Shown here: one piece after another, positions 6,746-12,892 of the stretch
How positions within the stretch are numbered: the first letter of the stretch is position 1
Layout of the letters: every line of letters begins with the position of its first letter
Assembly (NCBI GenBank): GCA_964548055.1
Contig: CAZJPS010000028.1
Span: 1 to 13,500 of the forward strand
DNA: 13,500 nt
Source: CAZJPS01 sp964548055
GTDB taxonomy: Bacteria; Patescibacteriota; Gracilibacteria; Peribacterales; Peribacteraceae
Direction of reading: 5' to 3'
Program-made: the position numbers and the translations under genes
Notes under the pieces: model-generated
Databases searched by the model: none
What the model was told of the DNA's origin: nothing
What the model saw: the letters and a program-made list of their open reading frames with translations, nothing else

Positions 6746-6925
6746 ATGTCTATAAGCAATAAAAAAGATTCTTGCCCTGAAGATTGCCCTCTACGTGAAA
6801 AATGCGATGGCAAAATAACAATGCATTTGGCAGATAATCATTACCACGACGTGTGCGCACATACTCAAGTTCTACTGCAACTCGCAATAGCCAGAATGGT
6901 AACAAAGATTGAACAAGATGAGTAA
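6746..6925 (+). CDS. Small Cys/His protein, possible metal binder
   Basis: A 59-residue protein beginning MSISNKKDSCPEDCPLREKC. Cys10, Cys14, Cys20 and Cys37 give the spacing C-x3-C-x5-C-x16-C-x-H, with more His at 24-39 (MHLADNHYHDVCAH), which suggests Zn or Fe-S binding; this is inference only. The C-terminal third is a likely helix. The frame is open from a GTG at 6644, but the 34 extra residues look like translated non-coding DNA, and 6665-6682 carries a small inverted repeat (TGTGGC/GCCACA). The gene is convergent with sufC, its stop lying 12 bases from the sufC stop. I do not recognise the family. Confidence 0.5.
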   Translation: MSISNKKDSCPEDCPLREKCDGKITMHLADNHYHDVCAHTQVLLQLAIARMVTKIEQDE

Positions 6926-6937
6926 ATTCTACCATCC

Positions 6938-7732
6938 TCACTGCACATGCAGGCGGATACTAGTCTCCTCTCTCACTCCATACTTCGCATATCCTTCTTT
7001 TTCTAACTGACGTGCCAGCGACATATCCCCTGACTCGCGAATGGCACCTTTCACCATCACATGCACGTAATCGGGAGCGATGTAATCCAGGATCCGTGCG
7101 TAGTGTGTGACGATGATGGCTGAAAAATGTGGCGAGCGGAGGCGGTTTACGCCTTCCGCAACAATTTTGAGAGCATCAATATCCAAGCCCGAATCAGTCT
7201 CATCCAGTAATGCGAGGGATGGTTCCAAAATCGACATCTGCAATACTTCCGCTTTCTTCTTCTCCCCACCCGAAAATCCTTGATTGAGGGATCTTTCTGC
7301 AAACGAAGGATCCATGTGTAGTGATTTCATTTTTTCTTCTAGAAGCTTTTTAAATTTGAGAGGCGATAACTTTTTCTCATCGGGTTTTCTCTTCCTCATC
7401 TGCGCAGAATACGCGGCAAACAAAAAATTCCGGAGCGTTACTCCTGCAATTTCTTTGGGATATTGAAATGCTAAAAATAAACCCAACGATGCGCGGTCCG
7501 ATGGCTCGAGTGAGAGCAGATCTTTTCCCATAAATTCGACGGAGCCACCTTTCACTTCATATTTTGGATGGCCCATCAGCGTATTCACAAACGTGGATTT
7601 CCCCGATCCATTCGGCCCCATAATAACGTGTATCTCGCCGGTTCGAACATGAATATTAAGTCCAGACACAACTTCTTTACCTTCTACTAAAAGACGAAGA
7701 TTGGAAACGGTGAGGAGGGGTGAACCAGACAT
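6938..7732 (-). CDS. sufC: FeS cluster assembly ATPase SufC
   Basis: SufC is the ABC-type ATPase that drives the conformational cycle of the SufBCD scaffold; it is cytosolic and not a transporter. The 264-residue length is normal for the family. Walker A is GPNGSGKST (39-47). The Q-loop region is LAFQYPKEIAGV (88-99), typical of SufC. The signature is LNQGFSGGEKKK (149-160), Walker B plus catalytic Glu is LALLDETDSGLD (173-184), and the switch His is His210 in IVTHYARIL. The C-terminal YAKYG block is typical as well. A TATACT box lies 7 bases before the ATG at 7732, so the message should be leaderless. It diverges from the 7813 gene with a shared -35 area. It sits about 2 kb from sufB, which is unusual. 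Confidence 0.97.
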   Translation of the reverse strand: MSGSPLLTVSNLRLLVEGKEVVSGLNIHVRTGEIHVIMGPNGSGKSTFVNTLMGHPKYEVKGGSVEFMGKDLLSLEPSDRASLGLFLAFQYPKEIAGVTLRNFLFAAYSAQMRKRKPDEKKLSPLKFKKLLEEKMKSLHMDPSFAERSLNQGFSGGEKKKAEVLQMSILEPSLALLDETDSGLDIDALKIVAEGVNRLRSPHFSAIIVTHYARILDYIAPDYVHVMVKGAIRESGDMSLARQLEKEGYAKYGVREETSIRLHVQ

Positions 7733-7739
7733 AGAGTGC

Positions 7740-7768
7740 AGTATAGAGGGTAAAGTGCTATTTGCTAA
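7740..7768 (-). promoter_or_regulatory. sufC promoter
   Basis: Minus-strand TTAGCA (7763-7768) and TATACT (7740-7745) are 17 bases apart. The -10 ends 7 bases before the sufC ATG, giving a leaderless start. The -35 overlaps that of the divergent promoter at 7762-7790. Confidence 0.5.
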
Positions 7769-7790
7769 TTAATTTATATTATGTTATAAT
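7762..7790 (+). promoter_or_regulatory. Promoter of the 7813 ORF and ferredoxin gene
   Basis: TTGCTA (7762-7767) and a consensus TATAAT (7785-7790) are separated by an ideal 17 bases. This is the strongest sigma-70-like promoter in the window. The expected start is near 7797, giving a leader of about 16 bases. Confidence 0.6.
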
Positions 7791-7794
7791 ATAA
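7774..7794. promoter_or_regulatory. Inverted repeat overlapping the -10, candidate operator
   Basis: TTATATTAT (7774-7782) and ATAATATAA (7786-7794) are perfect 9-base inverted arms around GTT. The right arm covers most of the TATAAT box of the rightward promoter, and the left arm begins 5 bases beyond the sufC -35. A regulator bound here could sense cluster status, but the arms are pure A/T, so chance is a real alternative. Confidence 0.4.
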
Positions 7795-7812
7795 CAAATA
7801 CCCACAACACCT

Positions 7813-8010
7813 ATGAGTCCTCTCACCCCAGAAATGGAACCTCAAAATCCTGATGCAGCGAAAGAAACTGGCAGTAAGTTGCCGGAAGATAATAAAGTAC
7901 ATGAAACTATTCATGCCTTGCGAGAAGGAAATAAGAACCAGCTCTTAAAAGGCATTCTGGATACTCCTCCTGAAGCCCCTTTTAAAGAAACTGAGCGCAA
8001 AGCAGCGTAA
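7813..8010 (+). CDS. Small hydrophilic hypothetical protein
   Basis: A 65-residue protein, rich in Pro, Glu, Lys and Asn, with no Cys, no signal and no membrane segment. The middle (KVHETIHALREGNKNQLLKG) could be a short amphipathic helix; the ends look disordered. Support for reality is the strong promoter at 7762-7790 with the first ATG 22 bases past the -10, and its place just before the ferredoxin gene on the same strand (57 bases between). No Shine-Dalgarno sequence is seen. The family is not recognised. It may instead be a leader region for the ferredoxin. Confidence 0.5.
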   Translation: MSPLTPEMEPQNPDAAKETGSKLPEDNKVHETIHALREGNKNQLLKGILDTPPEAPFKETERKAA

Positions 8011-8049
8011 AGGCACCATAAGCCCCTCCTCAGTGCCTCAGTATTCTAG

Positions 8050-8055
8050 TATTCT
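8050..8055 (+). promoter_or_regulatory. -10-like box of the ferredoxin gene
   Basis: AGTATTCT occurs twice in tandem (8040-8047 and 8048-8055), giving two TATTCT boxes. The nearer ends 12 bases before the ATG at 8068, implying a leader of about 5 bases. No Shine-Dalgarno sequence is seen (GCTCTCCCC). Confidence 0.35.
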
Positions 8056-8067
8056 AGTGCTCTCCCC

Positions 8068-8352
8068 ATGCCCAAAGTTACATTTATCGTGAGCGGCCAA
8101 CGTACAGAAGTAGAAGCCGAACCTGGACAGAAAATTTTACAGATCGCTCTGGATCATGGCATACCCATGGAACATGCCTGCGGTGGTAACGGCTTTTGCA
8201 CGACCTGCATGTGCAAAGTGAAAGCAGGCATGGAAAACCTAAGCCCTCGTAATGACCGCGAGGAAAACATGGGAGTGACGGAAGATCCAGATAGGCTCAG
8301 TTGCCAGAGTGAAGTGCAGGGAGATGTGACTGTTGAAATTATTGAATATTAA
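8068..8352 (+). CDS. fdx: [2Fe-2S] ferredoxin, adrenodoxin/Isc-Fdx type
   Basis: A 94-residue small electron carrier. The cluster ligands are Cys38, Cys44, Cys47 and Cys79, in HACGGNGFCTTCMCKV and RLSCQSEV: C-x5-C-x2-C then a distant Cys, the vertebrate/adrenodoxin and Isc-Fdx pattern rather than the plant C-x4-C pattern. An extra Cys49 is present, as is common in this group (CTTCxC). The N-terminal ubiquitin-like strand (MPKVTFIVSGQRTEVEA) and the closing DVTVEIIEY strand complete the fold, so the gene is intact. Ferredoxins of this type supply electrons for iron-sulfur assembly; the place near sufC supports that role, though the promoters are separate. Confidence 0.93.
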   Translation: MPKVTFIVSGQRTEVEAEPGQKILQIALDHGIPMEHACGGNGFCTTCMCKVKAGMENLSPRNDREENMGVTEDPDRLSCQSEVQGDVTVEIIEY

Positions 8353-8373
8353 GAATTAGGGACTAGGTTTTAG

Positions 8374-8443
8374 GGATTAGGGACTAGGACACATGAAAGA
8401 GAATCGGAAGGACATTTATATGTCATTTCCTAGTCCCTAATCC
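8374..8443. terminator. Long hairpin between convergent genes
   Basis: GGATTAGGGACTAGGA (8374-8389) is exactly complementary to 8428-8443, a 16-bp stem. The 38-base loop holds a second small hairpin, GACAT (8411-8415) with ATGTC (8420-8424). Shorter TTAGGGACTAGG-like units flank it on both sides (8356-8368, 8447-8459). It fills the gap between the ferredoxin and TPR genes, which converge, so it may end transcription from both sides. No clear U-tract follows on either strand. Confidence 0.45.
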
Positions 8444-8461
8444 TCAGCCCTAATCCCTTCC

Positions 8462-9226
8462 CTAAACACGTGCCAGCGACACTAACTTCGCTTTCACTTC
8501 TTCGTCATATGGTTCGAGTTTATTAATTTTCCTATACGCTTCTTCCGCTTTTTCGGGCACTCCCAATTGCATGTAGCAATCGGCAAGCAGGCGGAGGAGA
8601 TCTGTATCCTTAGACATTCGCTGGCTTGCCTTTTCCAAAAGCGCAGCTGCTTCTTCATATCTCTTTGCAGCAATACATGCACGGCCGAGAGCCGACGATC
8701 TTTCTGGTGTATGTGGATCACGATTCAAAGCTTCTTGGTAACACTGGCACGCCTCTACGAATTTCCCCTGTTTGTAATATGCTAATCCCAAATTACTATG
8801 AAATGACACATCATCTTTGTGCACCAGAAGCTCTTTGTACATTGCCTCAGCTTTATTTTCTCTACTCGTGGAAAGATAGAGCTTTGCAAGCATCGCTTGT
8901 ACATCGTAAGCCTGAGGTTGGATAGTAAGGGCTTGAATAAAGAGACGTTCTGCATCTTCGAATTTATGTAAGCTGATGGCTTTTTCTGCCTGATGAATCA
9001 GTGAACGTACTTGCTGCATTTCGATTGCAGAAATACGTGGGCTTTTTCGGGGCTTTATCACCTTCTTCTCTTCAATCAATACCGCTCCTCTCTCTTCGGC
9101 AAACTGAAAGCGCTGTTTCACACTCCGTACAAACCTACGAATACCCCGATTACGAAGGAGAGTACGAGCTCCGAAGAGGAGCAGGATACCCAAGAGGGAG
9201 CCTGTGAGAACGAGGATATACAGCAC
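8462..9226 (-). CDS. Membrane-anchored TPR protein
   Basis: A 254-residue protein with one N-terminal membrane helix at about 2-20 (LYILVLTGSLLGILLLFG), a basic stretch with several Arg at 21-40 that suggests a cytoplasmic body, a linker, and about five tetratricopeptide repeats at about 73-241. Good units are EDAERLFIQALTIQPQ, FHSNLGLAYYKQGKFVEAC and LLADCYMQLGVPEKAEEAY. TPRs are protein-binding scaffolds; the partner is unknown. The start is a GTG at 9226: no in-frame ATG lies upstream before a TAG stop, and the GTG gives a normal anchor. It follows the delta' gene by 66 bases on the same strand and may be co-transcribed. Confidence 0.85.
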   Translation of the reverse strand: MLYILVLTGSLLGILLLFGARTLLRNRGIRRFVRSVKQRFQFAEERGAVLIEEKKVIKPRKSPRISAIEMQQVRSLIHQAEKAISLHKFEDAERLFIQALTIQPQAYDVQAMLAKLYLSTSRENKAEAMYKELLVHKDDVSFHSNLGLAYYKQGKFVEACQCYQEALNRDPHTPERSSALGRACIAAKRYEEAAALLEKASQRMSKDTDLLRLLADCYMQLGVPEKAEEAYRKINKLEPYDEEVKAKLVSLARV

Positions 9227-9292
9227 AATACGTGTAACAGCAGGTAAAGGTACCAGAGTAGTACGGAAGCGGCAAGACTAAGCCACTTTTGC

Positions 9293-10255
9293 TTATATAC
9301 TCATAGCAAATTTCTGCACCAGAAGCGGCCTGGAAGCATTGGTTTCCAATCCCCGCACAAGATCTTGAAAGGATCGGGCGTGAGCACTGGGAAGCGATGA
9401 AAGATCATCACGTAAGGTGAGAGCTAAATGGAACAAGAGTTTTTCGCCTTCGGGATTACGCTGCAGGAGTGGGCTTAAAATCTTCAGCCGTTCATGCAGC
9501 GAGGTTCCGTGCCACACACTCGAAGCTTGACCGTGTACTTGGCGCTCTATGCGTAACGCATCGGGATCGTTTCGTAATCGGACAGCCACACCGGGTGCGC
9601 CCTGTGCCAGATCCAGAATAAAACGCTGATCATCGGCTGGTACTCCTTTTAAAAGCAATTGCATATCATCCTGGCTCACTCGCGAAAATCGTGTAACGCG
9701 TACGCGAGAAACAAGCGTAGCAAGCAGCGAAGAAAGAGATTCTGTGGTGAGAATAAATACGGACCCATCCGGTGGTTCCTCCAAAATTTTAAGAAGCGCA
9801 TTCACCGCTTCATCCTGCATTCGTTCCATCGAACGAACAAGGCAGCACTTATACTGCCCCTGCCCCACTTCATGCATCCGCTCCTGAAGCGCTCGAATAT
9901 CATCAATCCCAATGGTATCCGTTTTCGATTTTGCTTTTTTGCGGTGCTCCTGCGGCACATTAGAAAACTGTGCGATCAGATCCCAGTCCTCAGAAATATC
10001 CTCCATCCATAATTTATCAAGCACCAAAATATCCGGATGAATGAGTTTCTGAACCTGCTGTCTTGTTCGTTCATTGTCATTATCATCCACTCCCCTCGCA
10101 ATTAATTCCTCTGCAAACCACCTGGCAACTGTGAACTTTCCCACATGCTTGGGCCCCGTAAAAAGATACGCATGCGCCACGTTCCCACGATCAATGTCTT
10201 CCCGAAGGGAGGAGAGCTGGGGCTTGTGGCCGGTGATGGGGGTGCTAAAAGACAT
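9293..10255 (-). CDS. holB: DNA polymerase III delta' subunit-like AAA+ protein
   Basis: A 320-residue clamp-loader protein. The N-terminus (TGHKPQLSSL, then NVAHAYLFTGPKHVGKFTVA) is typical of delta' and gamma/tau. The P-loop at 34-42 reads GPKHVGKFT, with Phe where an ATP-binding Walker A has Ser or Thr, so ATP binding may be lost, as in delta'. NALLKILEEPP (152-162) is the family hallmark, and the sensor-1 SRC motif is changed to SRV (183-185). No zinc-binding Cys set is seen, and it is too short for DnaX, so delta' is the better call than gamma/tau. The C-terminus is helical, as in the collar domain. It belongs to the replication machinery. The start ATG at 10255 has no strong ribosome binding site. 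Confidence 0.85.
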   Translation of the reverse strand: MSFSTPITGHKPQLSSLREDIDRGNVAHAYLFTGPKHVGKFTVARWFAEELIARGVDDNDNERTRQQVQKLIHPDILVLDKLWMEDISEDWDLIAQFSNVPQEHRKKAKSKTDTIGIDDIRALQERMHEVGQGQYKCCLVRSMERMQDEAVNALLKILEEPPDGSVFILTTESLSSLLATLVSRVRVTRFSRVSQDDMQLLLKGVPADDQRFILDLAQGAPGVAVRLRNDPDALRIERQVHGQASSVWHGTSLHERLKILSPLLQRNPEGEKLLFHLALTLRDDLSSLPSAHARSFQDLVRGLETNASRPLLVQKFAMSI

Positions 10256-10282
10256 GGCCTATTGTGAGCATAGCAAAGTTTT

Positions 10283-10316
10283 GGAGGTTTTTAGTTTTTC
10301 GTTGGTAGTTTTTAGA
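10283..10316. repeat. A/T-rich filler repeat, left copy
   Basis: The reverse complement of this tract begins TCTAAAAAC and ends GAAAAACTAAAAACCTCC. A near-copy lies in the opposite orientation at 12847-12881. The two flank the 815-residue gene. Low complexity makes an independent origin possible. Confidence 0.4.
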
Positions 10317-10333
10317 TGATCTGTTCAGAGATT

Positions 10334-12781
10334 TTATAAATTCTCATATAACCCATCTTCCTGAATCCATTCATAGAAAGCCTGTAGATCACCAACCGGC
10401 TCTAAGTGAGAGTGTTGCTCACGAAGAAGGAGATCAATCAGAAAATCCTTGGGCATTTGATTTTCTGTAAATATCCTGTTTCCAACCGCTCTTGCTCTGC
10501 CATTTGTATCAATCGCCTTTCCATGTTTACGACCTCTTTCCAAAGATACTCCGGCTTTTGCCAGCAATGATTCTGCTTTTTTCAGCGGAAAAATGGTCAC
10601 ACCAATTTTTGTAAAAAAGTCCCGCACACCCTTACGTAGAGCTTCTCCAGTAGGAATTTCTGAACGAGTTGGGACAGAGGGTACAATCCTTGGCACTACA
10701 CACGCATTCTGTGGAATATCTAATTGTACTTCTTCCAGAAGTGCACGAACTTCATTTGGTATAGGCTGCACCTGAATACCAAGAGCAATCGCCTTTTCTT
10801 CATCAAATATAAAAACTTGTGTAATGAGTTGGTTCTCAAAATCCATGATAGATACCAGATGAGGTGTTACATCGAATTGTTTCATGGCAGGAAACAAAGG
10901 TGTTAGCTGTGTATCCCCTAGTGCATCTCTACAAAACTTCATATGTATGCGAGCAATTTTCGCATGTCCATATGCTTCTTTCATTGCTTCACTGGCTGGA
11001 TTGAACACAGCATCAAGAGGGACATAGGTACCAGGTAAGCAAGGGGGTTTGCCTAAAGTTGGAAGAACTAGCTGCAGAGAACTTTCACTATCAGTAACAG
11101 TAATATGTACTTGTTCTGCCTTAGAAGGCGTGTAGCTCGTAGAATGCGTGATCGGCTTTGAGGATCCGACCTTCATGATCTGGGTTAGTTGTATAGCTGG
11201 GCATGCAGCACCAAGAGTAAGAAGTCCGTATTCAGGGAGTTCAAACTCATCTTGCGACACATCTTCGGGTGGATTGAGTAAAGGCAGAACACGTTCAGCT
11301 GCTGTGCAGATTTCTCGTACAAAAGCCTGGCAAGATACAGGGTCGCTTTCTTCCTGCATACCAGCCACCGTATTCGCTGCTTCGCGAATGGCACCTACAA
11401 TTTCTGTGCGTGCTACACGGCGATCTTTGTTGTCACTTTTACTTTTATTGCGGCTGAATTCGCTATCATCAAGAGATCTAAGAAATAAACCCGTAATACC
11501 TTGCCTGAGAGCAGCATATATACTGCCACTCTTCCCCTCAGTTTCGGGGCCACAGACTGTCTTGAACGTGTCGTATGCTCGTCTTTCTATAGAGCATAAG
11601 CTCCGAAGGAGGTTTGTTGCACGCTCACGAATATCTCCTTTGCCAGGAGCTTTACTATACAAAGATTGCACACGAGCTCCGGTTGTAACAAGGTCTTCAT
11701 ACATCGCTCTTGCAATTCTTGTGTATAGTTCATGGTGTTTTTCTGGTGTTCCATTTCTATTGTGAGCCAGAGCCTCTTTTGCAATTTTAAATGCACGGGC
11801 AGCATTGTTTCCTACTACATCTTCCGCTTCAGCTATTTCTTCCTGCACATGAGGTGCAAGTGGAGTCGTACTTGCAAAAAGAGTGTCAACATATGCCTGA
11901 CAATTCGCCATTGCGGCACTCACCTTGCGGTACTGCTTTTTTGGAGAATCAGTAGAAGCATTCTTTGTACTTTTTTCGGGCTTCTCTGAAACAGGCTTAC
12001 TTACACGAGTGATATCTTCAGGTACAGGGGCAAGGCGCACTTCTTTTTTCGCTCTTTCCTCCATTTCAATGTTCTCCATGATCACCCATATTTCTTCAAA
12101 AGCAGCTGGAGATGCTCCAAAGTGAGCAAGAATATATTCTAAACTTACTATATCCATAGATTGAATTTTCTTTTTTTGAGCGAGCATTGCTGTCTCTTTT
12201 GCGCACTCCTTCGAGTATGTATCAGGAAAGAGAATACGAACTTCGGATCTTTTTTGTTCATATTTCCATTCCTTCATAAGGGGATCGATGATTTCGTACA
12301 GGTGAGGCGGCAACCATGCCATCAGCCGAAAGCGCGCCGCTTCTGCCAATTCATCCTGGCTCAAATTTTCCCCATCCGTCATCGCGCGATCTATTATTTT
12401 TAAGAGAAGACCCCATTGCTTATCACGCAAACCTTCATAGAATTTCCGACGCTGACCAGGTGTAGTATCTAAAATTATACTACGTATGCGCCCTGCTGTT
12501 GCTTTAGTAATATTCGGAATGGAACCAAAATCGAGAAATTCTGCCTGTTGTGTTTTTTGAATGTCAGGATCTGTAATACCTTTTTGAGCACCACGAAAGG
12601 CATCAAAATGGGCCTGCACTGTGCAACACCTCAATAGTTCCTTAAGGAGTTCTCTCATAGCAGGCACATGCTCTAAACCCACTGCCTTCACTCCATGATC
12701 AACTAATCCACGCATCCTCCGTGGGGTTGGAGCAGTTTTTTCACGAACCGTGCGCGTTAATATTTTACTGGAAAGGCTCAT
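10334..12781 (-). CDS. Large uncharacterised protein, possible HicA-like C-terminus
   Basis: An 815-residue soluble protein that I do not recognise. Residues 1-245 look helical and basic, with no signal or membrane segment. Residues 250-287 are a low-complexity Ser/Lys/Pro/Glu linker. 288-500 is again helical, with charged clusters (EFSRNKSKSDNKDRRVAR). 515-700 is more strand-rich with Pro- and Val-rich stretches. The end (about 732-790) runs PLKKAESLLAKAGVSL, then ERGRKHGKAID, then a helix (PKDFLIDLLLRE). This loosely follows the HicA/YcfA layout (helix, strand, R.KGSHH-like turn, strands, helix), but the His-His pair is absent, so it is a weak guess. A TTGACG..TAACGT promoter precedes it. 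A/T-rich repeats in opposite orientation flank it. Confidence 0.75.
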   Translation of the reverse strand: MSLSSKILTRTVREKTAPTPRRMRGLVDHGVKAVGLEHVPAMRELLKELLRCCTVQAHFDAFRGAQKGITDPDIQKTQQAEFLDFGSIPNITKATAGRIRSIILDTTPGQRRKFYEGLRDKQWGLLLKIIDRAMTDGENLSQDELAEAARFRLMAWLPPHLYEIIDPLMKEWKYEQKRSEVRILFPDTYSKECAKETAMLAQKKKIQSMDIVSLEYILAHFGASPAAFEEIWVIMENIEMEERAKKEVRLAPVPEDITRVSKPVSEKPEKSTKNASTDSPKKQYRKVSAAMANCQAYVDTLFASTTPLAPHVQEEIAEAEDVVGNNAARAFKIAKEALAHNRNGTPEKHHELYTRIARAMYEDLVTTGARVQSLYSKAPGKGDIRERATNLLRSLCSIERRAYDTFKTVCGPETEGKSGSIYAALRQGITGLFLRSLDDSEFSRNKSKSDNKDRRVARTEIVGAIREAANTVAGMQEESDPVSCQAFVREICTAAERVLPLLNPPEDVSQDEFELPEYGLLTLGAACPAIQLTQIMKVGSSKPITHSTSYTPSKAEQVHITVTDSESSLQLVLPTLGKPPCLPGTYVPLDAVFNPASEAMKEAYGHAKIARIHMKFCRDALGDTQLTPLFPAMKQFDVTPHLVSIMDFENQLITQVFIFDEEKAIALGIQVQPIPNEVRALLEEVQLDIPQNACVVPRIVPSVPTRSEIPTGEALRKGVRDFFTKIGVTIFPLKKAESLLAKAGVSLERGRKHGKAIDTNGRARAVGNRIFTENQMPKDFLIDLLLREQHSHLEPVGDLQAFYEWIQEDGLYENL

Positions 12782-12797
12782 AATTGAAGAAGGCGTT

Positions 12798-12825
12798 ACG
12801 TTAGCGAAAACAGTTAAGACGTCAA
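12798..12825 (-). promoter_or_regulatory. Promoter of the 815-residue protein gene
   Basis: Minus-strand TTGACG (12820-12825, five of six consensus bases) and TAACGT (12798-12803) are 16 bases apart. The -10 ends 16 bases before the ATG at 12781, giving a leader of roughly 10 bases. It is one of the few good -35 boxes in the window and suggests transcription independent of secA. Confidence 0.5.
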
Positions 12826-12846
12826 GAAAAAGTCGAACGTACTCTT

Positions 12847-12881
12847 TCTAAAAACCAAAAACTACAAACTAAAAACCCTCC
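12847..12881. repeat. A/T-rich filler repeat, right copy
   Basis: TCTAAAAACC begins the tract and ACTAAAAACCCTCC ends it, matching the reverse complement of 10283-10316 with small internal changes. It lies between the secA stop codon and the promoter of the 815-residue gene. Confidence 0.4.
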
Positions 12882-12892
12882 ACCCGCTCTCA

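Noticed and set aside
8011..8038. AGGCAC/GTGCCT inverted repeat between the 65-residue ORF and the ferredoxin gene
   Set aside because: The stem is 6 bp with a 16-base loop and no U-tract, so it is too weak to call a terminator.
11148..11765. Open frame of 205 residues on the plus strand
   Set aside because: It is a shadow inside the 815-residue minus-strand gene, with Ser/Arg/Leu-rich composition typical of antisense frames.
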